A program made the position numbers and the translations under genes. Shown piece by piece: positions 45,573-57,284 of a stretch of 64,000 bases of DNA. The DNA is from Candidula unifasciata (taxonomy: Eukaryota; Mollusca; Gastropoda; Stylommatophora; Geomitridae): the NCBI GenBank assembly GCA_905116865.2, contig CAJHNH020006645.1, positions 310,001 through 374,000 of the forward strand. The letters are read 5' to 3'. The notes under the pieces were generated by a model. The model was not told where the DNA came from. It saw only the letters and a program-made list of their open reading frames with translations, and ran no database searches. Position 1 is the first letter of the stretch; every line of letters begins with the position of its first letter.

Positions 45573-45855
45573 CCGTGTGGATTCGGGGGTCCAGTGTGAA
45601 GGAAACCAAAAGTAGAGACCGCTGCCACACCAACAAGCAGGTTGTAAGAGTCGAATAATTGAGGGCTTCGTTCAAATTCGGAGTGCATTTACATAAGAGG
45701 CAAGGAACTAAGATTCTGCATATAGATTAGTCAGATCTGTAAAACGGCTGTGTACACAACCCTCAGGTTCGGGAACAAGACTAAAGTACAGAAGTGAACA
45801 AACAACCAGCACTTTCCACTGGAGTTAAAAGCTGGTGAACGCGAAGAAGAAGAGG
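45573..45855 (+). mobile_element. SINE-A copy
   Basis: Starts 'ccccgtgtggattcgggggt' and ends 'gtgaacgcgaagaagaagag'. About 15-20% diverged by eye. Confidence 0.86.
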
Positions 45856-45957
45856 ACGAGATTTTCTTCGACGATTGACGAAGATTTCAGCAACTTGGCG
45901 TCCCTTATGTATATGTATATACCGAAACTATTCTGCAGCTGAAAATCACACTTTTTT

Positions 45958-45960
<3 letters not shown>

Positions 45961-46023
<63 letters not shown>
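45961..46023. repeat. (TC)n microsatellite
   Basis: A pure 62-bp TC run. Confidence 0.98.
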
Positions 46024-46025
<2 letters not shown>

Positions 46026-46284
46026 GCTCCAGATTCTGCAGGATTAGTAAGCCACGAAAGAGAATCCAACAGGTTCAAATCCGGGAAATCCCGGTCAACC
46101 GTATAGTCGTATGGCACAGTTATATTGGACCCCACCCCCACCCCTCCGCCTCAAAAAATAAATAAATAAACGGTTGCGATATAACATGAAGTCTAATGAG
46201 CGTTGATTAATTTTGTGCAAGATTTTGGAATATAGACAGAAACCACTGAAAGACACCTAAGATTACACACACACACACACACTG

Positions 46285-46952
46285 TCGCATGACAGCTCAC
46301 ACCCCTCTGGTCTTGAACCTGCCCACATCTTGTACATCTCTATGTTTATGATATGATTTCAAATCTTGGACTTTCCTCCATAAATAAATAGTCCTTTTTT
46401 TGTACTTATGTGTCAAGATGTCGGGTTAAGTACTCAGTTGTATTTTAATTCTTTTAAAGATGACATACATTTACATTCAGCCATATATGTGGGATATTTA
46501 ATTAAAGTGAAGCCAAATTCCATTGGCCTAACTACCGCTTTGAACGCGGATGATTCCCCTCCCGCCTCTAGCTGGAGAGACGCTTAGATCTAGGACTCAT
46601 TCTTGACTGAGGTTCCAGACTGAGCAGACGGCTTGCTGCCTTATCTGTCTATCTGCTTACCTCAGTTTGAATCACTGATTCACACGGGAACGTCCATAAG
46701 CATGGGTAAGTACATTGTAGAGTAATAGTATAGAAACATTCAGCCACGCTGCTGTGTGTAGGACAGAGGTGGATATGTGATGCAACGGGACTTGGCTGTT
46801 AAACCATTAAAACTGCAAGAGAACGAGTAACCAGAGCATTCCCATACAGGCGAGGAAAATTCTCTCCTCATACTCCTTCAATGGGTTTCAGTCAACTTGT
46901 ACATTACGTATCCATTTTACAATATGATTGCTCAAATTTGATGTTCATATGC

Positions 46953-46975
<23 letters not shown>
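46285..46975 (+). repeat. Left arm of a diverged large inverted repeat
   Basis: Shares, in order, 'acttatgtgtcaagatgtc', 'aactaccgc', the exact 20-mer catgggtaagtacattgtag (46702-46721), 'aaaactgcaa' and 'catatgcatgt' with the reverse complement of 53185-53830. Confidence 0.75.

Positions 46976-47004
<29 letters not shown>
46955..47004. repeat. (TA)n microsatellite
   Basis: About 50 bp of TA, followed by imperfect CACA/TACA repeats to 47055. Confidence 0.97.
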
Positions 47005-47013
<9 letters not shown>

Positions 47014-47059
47014 TACACATATACTCACACATACACGTATACACACACACATTATACAC

Positions 47060-50000
47060 CATTTAACTAGAAAGAGAAACGAACAGGTCAGGTCAGACCG
47101 TATTAATTGGTATCAGCTAGGTTCATGCTAATTTTAGAACAGTTGGGACGTCACGTCCGCCCTCCCCAAAATGTAAACACAACAACGTCTGCGGGAGAGT
47201 AAGAACGTAGTCCCGTGTTTCTGATGCTAGTATGCTGTCTCCATATCTATATTCTTGTATTCGTGGTGTACTTGTGTGAGTATAAGTACCCTAGTATGGG
47301 AATGAAATGGTGTTATCCCTCTGTATGTTGGCATATGCAGACTAGCGCTGTCACTAGGGATGCTTTAGACAGAACATAGTTTCTTTCTGACCGCACTGCT
47401 ACCAGTGGTGATCCTGAGGTTGTTACAGACCTAATCGGTGTATAAAAGACTAGCACAGACATCTGAGCTAAAATATTGTGGACAGATGGTTGGGTGGTGA
47501 ACATAGTATGGTGTTTGTTGATTGCTAACTCTGGCTTTCCTCTTTGTCGCAGGATGTTATTAATATCTTGAGGCCAAGTCAACAATCAGTACCCTAAAAC
47601 ACATCAGGTGAAACCAGCACACAGCCTGCAGTATGAGAGATCCTCAATGAACCCCTCACGCTTGTCCTTGCAATATTGTCAAGTGTTACAGAGGACGACT
47701 GTGACGTGACGCGGTGGATTAAATGTTTATAATGTTGAGTAGGGATTTTCCTCTCAACACATTCCCTCCACCAGATTAACCGAACTAAAATCTGGAACTA
47801 AAAGTCCTGGATATCCAAGAAAACAGCCATATTGGCTCGTTAAGTACATTAACATTAGCTGAACTTGGTACCCACAAGAGAAGGAAAGGAATTTTAGATG
47901 TCTATAGCATTATACTTAATGAATTATTAGACAGGGCAAATGAATCCTCCGTCTTCTACCTTCTCCCGGTGTTATTATTAATAATTAAAGAATTTTATAT
48001 CATATTTTTTGAGCCCCCACCAAATGTAATTCTATCTATCAGTTTAGTTAAACAGGTAAGACTGAATACACTTGGAATTTAACAGACACTGTAGTATAAA
48101 ACTTGACATACAGCTTTATTTACTAACAATGTAATTCCCAGTTTGTTGATTTACACCAACAATGACTGGTTAATTTGAGGATAGTGATAAGCTTCAGCGA
48201 GAAAACAGCTCCGGGGTTTAGAGTGGTGTGATGATGGTGATATGTTAACGCAAAAGATGTTAACTTAACTTATAAGCCTCTGACAGCCGTGAGGTACTGT
48301 CAAGCTTGTCCAACTCTTCCTTGCCTGTTTTCTGCCTGTTTCAGCTTATTCTCCACTTCATCCCCGCCTCGTTCTCCACATCGTTCCCAGCTGGCCGACT
48401 AACACAATGTAGTCTCCTTCATGGACTGATCGTCACATGGGCGCTGTAATCATGGAAACAAACACATACGTGTAGTATCTTGACTTACACTAAGAATACA
48501 TGTATCAATTATTGTAACATATTATAATAAAATATATCCTATCACTCCTCCTCATATTCCACATTATCTCCAGTCTAGTCTGAAGGTCTTTTGTCTTACA
48601 TGGACGTCACATATCCTGTCTTCTTTCTCATGCTATGTCATGATAGTTGACTTTCTAAGTCTGTTGTCCGTCATCACTCAGACTTCCAACGGGCTGACAT
48701 TGATTTGACATAAACATGTGGCGCAGTTTATGTGCCGAACACGCAAACAATTTATATGTGCACGCTGTCCTGAATATTATCTTTCAGTGACCGTGAATTC
48801 CATACACCCACCATTCTTCCCCTGGGGTTATAAATCCCCTGTTTAGGCGAACACATTAAGTGAGCACATGGTGGGCACACAAAACGTAACAGCATTCCTG
48901 CACATATTTGGGCATCATTTCCCACAGTCCAAACTCATATTTTGGTTGATGGTGGAAACAATATAATTACATTTAATTATAGCAAATGTCATTGTTCACA
49001 TCTTATCTTATACACACGAAAACCCACTGAAAAACATGTGACACAAACATACAAGAAATAGGAATAGTTTAGCAGTTCCCTAACTGAGATACTGAATACT
49101 CACAAAGAACTATTTCAAGCAGAATGTGCAGACAAATTAGGAAAAGGTAGTATAGACTAAGCTTAACTCCCTAACCTATATATACAAGATTAAAATTAAT
49201 ATTTTCTCATACCTGGGAACTTTCCAGCAAATGCCAAACACGACTCAACCAGTGAGAAAATACTTTTCTACGGTAGGTCTGAGTCTGTGGCCTGCTGGCG
49301 GCACTATGAGGTAAATCTACAAAGCTCGCAGTATAAGTATCAATCTATTGTCCAAATTAGACTCCTCCCTTTACTTGGTTCTACCCAACCCTCAAGACGA
49401 TGACTTAAGCCACGCCTCTGAAGTACCTATCAGATCAAATTAGCTAACAAGTGGCCTGTCAGTCAATTCTGGACTGACATCCCTAGAGCGAACATTCTTA
49501 AGTGACCCAATCTAGTTTACAACGAATCTAACTGGCAGGTGTTAAAAGATGGTCAGTGAAGCCATTGTGTTTCCTACTTGACCAAAATCAAACATTCCTA
49601 ATTGGCAAACACCTGTTCTCCCGAGAATTACACTGACGTGCGAACTCCAGCCTTTGGTCGCCACAACGTCTACCAGTCCACTCAATTCCCCTGATCTAGT
49701 CTTTCAAAGCAGCCCCACTCGGTCTGTGTTAGGTAACCTTTATGACCTACGGTCCAGCTCAGGGAAGCTAATCTCAGGTGTGATACTAAGTTCCCCGTTC
49801 GCTGGCCTCTACAGTCTGTGGTCAGGAGATAACATTCTGACACTGGCATGAGAAAGCAAATTCTCTAGCCCCTGTGTAATTGCGTAACATTACCCAAGAC
49901 TCAGTCGCTTTGTCTGGACTAAGGACTGGAAACATTTTAATCAATTTGGTTTAAAGTAATATCAATAACCAGAAGAACTTATTACGAGTACTAACTTCTG

Positions 50001-50220
50001 GAACCACTGAGGTCGTCTCGTGACAACGACAACTGTCAACTGTGCCTGTATGATCATCATCAGCTTGTTTCCTCAACTCAGGAGCTGATTTATGGGATCA
50101 TACTGCCCAAAACTGCCACTACCAGATGGTGGCATAGTGGTTAATTTAGACTTGTAATTGTTCACACCGACCGATCTTCCGTGAGATACCTCTGAACATT
50201 ATTAACATTTTATTGTGGTA
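47060..50220. other. 3-kb stretch with no recognised gene or repeat
   Basis: Lies between the arms of the large inverted repeat. No open frame over about 90 codons, no SINE or LINE block, and no tRNA. It could be the interior of a degenerate transposon or simple intergenic DNA. Confidence 0.5.
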
Positions 50221-50254
50221 TAGGCTAGACATACAACGTGCTGGTAACTCTAGT

Positions 50255-50352
50255 GATCTTCATAGGAAATCCACGCAGCAAATAGTGGGCTTCGATCGCG
50301 GTACTCTAGAATTACGAGTCGGACTCGCTACGCCTAAGCCACGTACGGCGCA
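50255..50352 (-). mobile_element. tRNA-like SINE head fragment
   Basis: The minus strand carries 'tggcttaggcgtagcgagtc' and 'gcgatcgaagcccactattt'. The same head occurs at 63115-63215. Confidence 0.75.
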
Positions 50353-50394
50353 CTAAAGACACGGAACGAAAGTTAAATTCATTCGAAAACAAAT

Positions 50395-50970
50395 GATGAA
50401 AATAAAATAAAATGAATTCAAAAGGGGTGAAAAGATAATAGAAACGTCTGGACAACCACTAGTATCAACAGATATAAGTCAGAAAAGATGGCGCTACGAT
50501 AGACACATCCTGGGAAGTTTGTTTGTTTGTTTTAGTATCCAGAAGCCATGAGTTGTTAACCCTTAGGCTCGGTATTATGGATATCTCAACCTTTCGGCCT
50601 TGATTCCATTGTAAATATCGTAAATCTGGGAGAAAATGTAGCTTTCCTGCCTACCCCCGGGATTGAACCCGGACCACAAGGAGTTCGTCACCCGGTTACC
50701 GCCCAATCTGGTTTAGCCAACTACGCTAGAGAGCCGGGCACATCATGAGAAGAAACCAGCAGAGAATCACCATACAGGCATTAAAATAGGAAATGAAAGG
50801 GGTAATGAGGCAAGTCGCCCAACAGAAACTCTAAGATAAACGTTAATGAGAGAGGCCAAAGCTGCAGGACTGGATTCGATACATGATATTGACCTGTTGC
50901 ACAGGGTAGAACGGAAAGGAGGAATAGAACGCACGGGGACATATAAAGATACAACAGGATAAACAATGCC
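50395..50970 (+). mobile_element. LINE ORF2 tail split by a tRNA-SINE
   Basis: Pieces at 50395-50516 ('gtcagaaaagatggcgctac') and 50739-50970 ('catcatgagaagaaaccagc') together parallel the uninterrupted copy at 63230-63520. Confidence 0.78.
50517..50738 (-). mobile_element. tRNA-derived SINE inserted in LINE
   Basis: The minus strand reads 'ccggctctctagcgtagttg' and B-box 'tccgggttcaatcccggggg', and ends in (CAAA)n. Flanks cacatcctgggaa (50504-50516) and cacatcatgagaa (50739-50751) form a 13-bp duplication with two changes. Confidence 0.86.
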
Positions 50971-51007
50971 TGAATAAATGAATGAATATATGTGTGTATA
51001 TATATAT

Positions 51008-51226
51008 AGTTGCCTATTCCTTTGCGGAACCAACGTCAGATTCTTTGGCTGTTTTGGTTTTTCTAGGCAAATTTAAATCCAGTAGTTTGCCATTGTTTTC
51101 TTGACGGTCGGTTCTCAGTACCACTGACAAAACAACGCAAGACAGACCACCCACAGCTGAGATCGAACCCGGCACACCGGCATTACAAAGCATGTTCGCA
51201 ACGCCTAAGCCACAGACGCCGACGTA
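51008..51226 (-). mobile_element. SINE-F copy
   Basis: Head 'cgtcggcgtctgtggcttag', B-box 'gggttcgatctcagctg', and body with 'tgcctagaaaaacca'. Confidence 0.82.
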
Positions 51227-51294
51227 GGAGTCTTAGATTCCTTAAAACTATGTGGTGTGGGCCCAGTGGAAGAGGAAAGGGGGAAAAAAAAGGA

Positions 51295-51306
51295 GGGGGG
51301 GGGGGG
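51295..51306 (+). repeat. Poly-G tract
   Basis: Twelve G after a GA-rich stretch. Confidence 0.9.
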
Positions 51307-52684
51307 CCTCAAGGAGCCTGAGCACCCGGTTTCGGAACCACTGGCGTGTAGTGAAAGTAATTCTCTAAAATTCAAACCAAAGCACACATGGGATTGTGTG
51401 AGTACGTGTGCATGTGTGTGTGTGTGTTTGTATATGATTTTATGAATGTAAAGGCACGCCCCACACAGAAAACGCCACCTCACGTTTATGCAAAAAAGTT
51501 AAAATGTTTTAAAGATTGCGTGTTGTTGGTGCCAAAGCTGAATTAGTAACCGTTAGTCAACGTCTTGACGGAGGGCGCTATATCGGGTTCCAATAGAGAG
51601 ATTTGTGGAGTGTTCATTATTCGGCTGTAGTGTTTGCGAAGCGTGTTTCTCAGGACCCGCCTCAGCGATAATTACCAGAATAAATGGTCCCCGGTGGCTA
51701 AGGAAGAATCTCACCGCCAGGGGGAGTATAGAGAAAGGGCGCTGTAAAAACGAGGATAAGATTCTAAATATGGATTTGTGGTGCAAGTGTTTAAAAAAAA
51801 ATATTGCTGTTACAAATATGAAGGTTGAATTCTTAAAACTCATGCATACACACAGCCTTTCTGTCACACACACATACGCACACAACTGCGCACTTTAAAT
51901 CCATGAAAATATCCACTGATTTCTTAAAATGAGAAACAAGTTAGTTAATCGACAGATTAGATGCAGTGCACGTCGAACCATTCAGTCCATAAGTGCTAGG
52001 ACCACCCCCCCCCCAGTAAATCCCACAGTGTGTAGCGGCTGACGACACCAGTCCTGTGTTGGTTTATTATTTTTCTTTGGCTACACACGAAGTGTTCTAG
52101 TCTGGCCTTTAACTTGCTTTTCTTGCAGTCTGACCATAGTTGCAGATGCACAGTTCTCAATTGGTTCATGCAATTGTCTTGAATCTCGTAGAGCATTCAG
52201 TAAGTATATCAGCCTGGTCCATGGCTTATCCGGCTTTCCCAGTAATCTTACCTACAAGTCTGTCAACTTGCTCCTGTCCATGTCCTGGCACGAAAATGAA
52301 ACGAATCCTTGTCAGCCACCAACCACTGCATTCGGGCCCAGCCCTTCTCTATCTTCCCGATCATACTCATCGAATCGCTGAGAAAACACGCCCCAGTCAA
52401 AGTCTGTATTTCTAGCCATGTTACTGCTTTAGTCACAGCCATAACCTTCATAGACTACTTGTAGTTACGGCAAAAGCTCCAGAATGAGAAACAAATTAAC
52501 AGGTATTGATTGATTCAAGTGAATAGAAGTCAGGGGCGCATACACCAAGAAAACATTAAACGTGGCGACAGCACTAGCCATGCGGCCGTAAATTCTCAGG
52601 CTCCAAGAGCCCCCCCCCCCCTTCCAACCAGACACCATAAAAGTAATATAATGAAGCCAGTAAACAGCAGTAAATGGCGCATAC

Positions 52685-52942
52685 TTTACAGAACATTGCA
52701 GAACCAGCCCAACCAATTTTCGGCTGTTGCGGTTTGTCTAGTCAAATTTTACATTTAGTAGTTTACTAATGTCGGCGTCTGTGGCTTAGGATGTTCGAAC
52801 CAGCTTTGTAAAGCCCAGGTACTACAGTGACAAAATACTGAACGTAAAATTTGCCTAGAAAAAAACAAACAGGCAATAAACGCTGGGGTTGATTCTGCAA
52901 CGTCCTGTCAAGAATACACGACTAACCTTTAAAAAAAAAAAA
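52685..52942. mobile_element. Two SINE-F copies head to head
   Basis: A minus-strand 3' fragment (52685-52770, 'gaacattgcagaaccagccc') meets a plus-strand copy (52772-52942, from 'tgtcggcgtctgtggcttag' to the poly-A at 52928-52942). Confidence 0.8.
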
Positions 52943-53184
52943 AAATGTACCACTGCTTATTGAATGGTACCAATGTGGAGAAGAACCAGGGAACGAAACC
53001 TCCAGGGCCACCCAGGGTGAAGACAACATCCGACAGTCCCTGACTGACTGAGGGTTAGCATGTTACAAATCCAGAAAAAAAACTGCTGATAGAAACGTAT
53101 GGCGAACTATCGGGCAAACCTCTGCAGCCTAAGGTAGAAAAGGAGCTCATGCGTTCAGTTTCTCCTCCACTTAACTGTATACAC

Positions 53185-53830
53185 ATGCATATGACATTAT
53201 ATAAACTGATATTTACAAACGGGGATACATGAAGTCAAGTATGTCTGGACCAACCATTAATGGAATATAAGAAAATAACTCCCCATCTGCTTATTGGTGA
53301 ACGCTCTGAATTCGCACGTTCCTGCAGTTTAAATCGTATGACGGCTATGCGCAGTTGTGTCCCATAAACCCACCCGTCTTAGTCTGAGCAGCATGGCAGA
53401 GTACTACAATCATGTTAATCTACAATGTACTTACCCATGCTCAATGGAAGTTCCCAGTTGAATTGGAGACTTTCAAAGGTGAGCTGAAGATTTTCAAGAC
53501 AAGGGCGAAACCCGTCTGTATGCTCTAGAGACTGAGCCAAGAATTAGGACTTCAGTTTGGGACTTGTCCAAGTTTGAAGCGGGAGAATTCCCTCCTCGAA
53601 CAGGCGGTAGTTCGGCTGATGGAAAAAGGGCCTCGCTACTCTTAGAAATCACTTACCTGTGAGTGAATTCATAACCCAACTCCTTCCCAATAGATTTAGG
53701 AACGAACTGAGTACTTTTCCAGACATCTTGACACATAAGTTCGAAAGAAGGACTATTTACTTATGAAGAAAAGTCCAAAATTCAGGACCACAAGGGTGTT
53801 GTGCTGTCATGTGACATTCAAATTTGTTGC
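53185..53830 (-). repeat. Right arm of a diverged large inverted repeat
   Basis: Its reverse complement follows 46285-46975 block by block, including the exact 20-mer with ATGGGTAAGT (53422-53441 on this strand). Identity is moderate, with indels. Confidence 0.75.
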
Positions 53831-54110
53831 GTTTTCTTTACATAGTGTTGCGGAACCAGTCTCAGAATTTTTTGAGTTTATGACCGAACTATTAAATTTT
53901 ACTTTCTTCTTTTTCTGTGTTCATGCGAAGATGTAACTGCCTTGTGTCCGTTTAAAGCATGGCTGCAATATTTACGCCTTTCGGCCAACACATCCGACTT
54001 CTGCAGGCGTTTGTTGACCAGGTTAGTCTTCCCGGTAAATTTTACTTTCATTAGTTTGCCGCGCCTTTCTGAAAATTAACCTCGACAAAACCGTAAGCAA
54101 AAAGTTTACG
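53825..54110 (-). mobile_element. SINE-F-like copy split by SINE-G
   Basis: Complement of 'tttacatagtgttgcggaac' before 53906 and of 'cattagtttgccgcgccttt' after 54036. Confidence 0.7.
53907..54035 (-). mobile_element. SINE-G copy with 14-bp target-site duplication
   Basis: Flanked by a perfect taaattttactttc at 53893-53906 and 54036-54049. 129 bp; the minus strand starts 'ccgggaagactaacctggtc' and ends 'aacacagaaaaagaa'. Confidence 0.92.
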
Positions 54111-54344
54111 CCGAGATACTGTAATACTAAGAAAAGACTAAAATAATTAGCTGTTATATTTTCTGAATGTCACAAAGAAACAAAACAGCACAACAAATGT
54201 CAAATGTCGTGGCATAAAAAAAAAAAAAAATACATTTGCCATAATGGCATTATGATTACAGACTTCAAGGCATCAATTCAGTATTTTCGGTCAATTTATT
54301 GTTGGGTGCAAAGGCACAAAACAGGCATCTGAGTTTAAAAAGGT

Positions 54345-54937
54345 TGGAAAAAAAAAATGTCGAGTTGGGAGATGTGAACCAACATCATTGTACACCCCCG
54401 TGTGGGTTCCGGGGCCCCATTGTGGGGAAAACAAGAATAGACCCACTGCCTCCCCAAAAGAATGTCGTAAGAGTCGACTAATTGGGGAGCTTCCTTTGAA
54501 GTCAAGAGTGCATCTGCCGGAGAGGCAAGGAACCAACAGTCTGTATTCAAGAGAATGAGATCTGTAAAACTGATGCACACGCAACACTCAGGTTCTGGAG
54601 CAGGACTGCAGTTCAGTAGTGGACCAGCAACCAGAACCTTCCGCCAGAGTTTACAGCTGGTGAACGCGAAGAAGAAGAAGAAGAACATCATTGTACACAG
54701 TTATAAACCATAAGTGCCCTGCCACCAGTACAGAGAGCTGATAGGAAACTGTCCGTTTGTATCGCAGTCCGCACGCCACTCCGTAGCTGCAGCCACGTTG
54801 CTCCAATTACCCCAGCGTGTTAACTCTGGTACCCATTACCTAGAGGTTGGGTAAACACCGGGGAACCGCCGAGTGCGTCTGCGAGAGCAGCTTGATTTGA
54901 AAGCGAGCCTCCTATCGACTGCGCTAACGCGGTCCCA
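54345..54937 (-). mobile_element. SINE-E copy split by SINE-A
   Basis: Pieces at 54345-54395 and 54684-54937. The minus strand begins with a tRNA-like head ('gaccgcgttagcgcagtcga') at the right. The same family is at 11611 and 57408. Confidence 0.9.
54396..54683 (+). mobile_element. SINE-A reference copy with 15-bp target-site duplication
   Basis: 288 bp from ccccgtgtgggttcc to gaagaagaagaag. It is flanked by a perfect aacatcattgtacac at 54381-54395 and 54684-54698. This copy fixes the ends of the family. There is no convincing A/B box, so its promoter class is unknown. Confidence 0.96.
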
Positions 54938-54944
54938 TATCGGA

Positions 54945-55700
54945 GTTTAAATGTCTGGGAACAACATTCATCAAAGAAATTAACATACGATGCAGCAAAG
55001 GAAACCCTTTCTGCAGTCCAACATCGCATCACTCAAGAACACAGAGGGCACACAACTGTTATAATTAGTGACTCATTGTCTGTTCTCCAAGCACTATCAA
55101 GCAAAAAACAAGACAAACTAATTGCAGATCTAAGGACCAACATTGGCTTACTCTCCAAGGAAGCAGAACTGGTCTTGCAGTGGATACTAGCCCACTGTGG
55201 TATTCAAGAAAATGAGAGAGCAGATGAGTTGGCAAAAGCTGGGAGTAATCTTCCACAACCTCATCCACCACACAGCTACAAGGAAACCAAAACAGCGCTA
55301 AAGCAGTCTTTCAAGCGGGAGTGGAGAAGGCAGAATGAAGATTACAGACCAGAGAGTGACAGCATAAACAAACTCAACAGGAAAGAACAAACATCAATTT
55401 TTAGACTTCGGACTGGACACTGTGGTCTTCGAGCACACTTGTACAGGATAAGCATAAAAGAATCTGCTGCCTGTGATTGTGGAGCAGAAAGACAGACCCC
55501 TGAGCACATACTACAGTACTGCCCTTACCTCTCCCAGCAAAGACTGTGGATCTGGCCCAAGGGAGCCACATTGCAAGAGAAGCTATGGGGGACCGGTGGC
55601 GACCTTAAACGCACAATCCTATTTGTGACCCAGAAGGGACTCAATGTTTAGCATGACTGATGTCGAACGCAGAAGAAGAAGAAGAAGAAGAAGAAGAAGC
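54945..55700 (+). pseudogene. LINE ORF2 RNase H domain and C-terminus, 5'-truncated
   Basis: A single open frame from about 54962 to 55651 contains TVIISDSLSVLQAL (catalytic Asp), WILAHCGIQENERADELAKA (RNase H signature), FRLRTGHCGLRAHLYRI and CDCGAERQTPEHILQYCPYL (Cys/His end motif). It stops after KGLNV. A gaacgcag plus (GAA)n tail follows. The frame has no stop over about 230 codons, so this insertion is young. The reverse-transcriptase part is missing. It is retrotransposon sequence and not a host gene. Confidence 0.93.
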
Positions 55701-55734
55701 AAAGGAAAGCCAGTTTGTTTTTTCTTACAATTCA

Positions 55735-55870
55735 AGACAATCCCAATCACCAGAATGGATCAAGAACAAAATGGAAAGATAACATCAGAGAAACTCTACA
55801 ACAGCACGATGTTTCTGTGGTCGAGGCGGTCAGAAGAGCAAGAAACTTATGTCTCTCTCGACACCCGAAG
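55735..55870 (+). mobile_element. LINE ORF2 tail fragment
   Basis: Contains 'aaatggaaagataacatcag' and 'ctctacaacagcacgatgtt', matching the end of the copy at 22490. Confidence 0.7.
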
Positions 55871-56028
55871 TGGTGTAAGAAGAATTGGTAGGAAATCTGT
55901 TTATAGGATGACTGCGGAGACAGGCGCCTGGCGCCCAGTAAGCTATGTGGACAACGTCACGATGACTGTCTTTACTTCCCATGACATTACCCGGTTTAAG
56001 TTTACGTGGAAGTCAAAGTCAATTTTGA

Positions 56029-56060
56029 GGGGGGGGGGGGGGTGGGAGGGGGTGGGGGTG

Positions 56061-56089
<29 letters not shown>
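56029..56089 (+). repeat. Poly-G tract, longest
   Basis: About 60 bases that are almost all G, with four interrupting T or A. Confidence 0.97.
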
Positions 56090-56091
<2 letters not shown>

Positions 56092-56544
56092 TCATGAAGC
56101 TTTAAAACGGACGTAACATGAAAAAGACAAATTCAGCAGACTATTTCTACCAACATTTTTATAAGCATATAAAACAGCAGGAATCAGAAACCAGCGATGC
56201 CCCTGGTAGTTCTGGACAATTAGTAACAAAATTATAAGTTGAGCAGTTAAACTGAAAAATCCAGATGATCTGAAAAAGGGTAGACACAAGAAGATAATTT
56301 ATATTTAAAAAACCACCCCATCTTCATATTCGACTGCAGATTACTGTCTGAACCATTGTGGGTTCCTCAGTACTGCTGTCTTAGTCTTAGTCGAAATTAT
56401 TTCTTGACTACAAACAGGTTACCACATACTTGCTCCGTTCCTGTGCCAGTGTAAATCAAATGAAATGTCCTTCACTGTCTCATTTGAAAAACTGATGAAA
56501 AAACAATTAGTCCCGGCACAATCCAGAAGTATATGCAAGCAGTG

Positions 56545-56735
56545 AATGCGTAGAACTAAAACGTTACAACGGGTATAGAGCGAGTGGAAGACCTCGGAAA
56601 ACATGGAGTGATGGCATTAAGAACAGTCTTACAGAAATGGACATCAGTCTTAATAGTGCTCATCAACGAACATTACAGCTCCCCTCTACACTTCGACGAG
56701 GTACAAGGTGGAAGAGAAGAAGAAGAAGAAGTGAA
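56545..56735 (+). mobile_element. LINE tail fragment with (GAA)n end
   Basis: Reads RYNGYRASGRPRKTWSDGIK then SLTEMDIS, with GRPRKTW as the RT tail motif, and ends gaagaagaagaag. Confidence 0.72.
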
Positions 56736-56792
56736 TGCATATGGTAGTTGTACCGCTGTGGTACGCGGCTGAATAAGGTTTCGTGGATTTGC

Positions 56793-56890
56793 TCTTCTTC
56801 CTGTAATCACCGGTTGTAAACTCCGGCGGAAAGTTCGAATTGTTCGTCCATTGACTTTAGTCTTGCTTAAGAACTTGAACAGCGCGTGTA
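56793..56890 (-). mobile_element. SINE-A 3' fragment
   Basis: Reverse 'cttcttcctgtaatcaccgg' to 'ttgactttagtcttgctt'. Confidence 0.7.
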
Positions 56891-57087
56891 ATATCCTGTT
56901 GATGCGATCACAGGACGAAATCGTCTACAGGAGAGCCAATGGGCGATCCGGTCGCCGAATGTACACAGTGATTAGATTTGCTAATTTATTTCATTCTCAT
57001 CCTTGAGTCTGAAATTATACGGACAGAAATCCCGGACAAGGGGAGGCGGGGGGGGGGGGAGAACCAGTTTGGGGTTGTTCTCTCCAG

Positions 57088-57284
57088 CAGTGTTTACCAA
57101 ACTTTTCTTGGTTGCGGCGCCTTTTTTCAATTTATATTTTTCAACGGCGTCCTAACCCAAGTAAAAGTTTTACTATTCGTGTCTTGGTTAAATTAATTCT
57201 GAAGCTTTTACAATATTTCGCGGCGCCCCTGTGAAGAGATCACGGCTTCCCGATGCGCCGCGGCGCACAGTTTGGGAATCACTG
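57088..57284. mobile_element. hAT miniature transposon with perfect 8-bp duplication
   Basis: 197 bp. The ends cagtgtttaccaaact and (complement) cagtgattcccaaact form inverted repeats. Flanks ctctccag at 57080-57087 and 57285-57292 are identical and fit nTnnnnAn. No transposase. The interior is rich in gcggcgcc motifs. Confidence 0.95.

Noticed and set aside
45155..45688. Long Asp-rich frame
   Set aside because: Pure (ATC)n translation running into SINE-A.
55076..55651. 191-codon frame as a host RNase H gene
   Set aside because: It has the C-terminal Cys/His motif and GAA tail of a non-LTR retrotransposon and no introns or start context.
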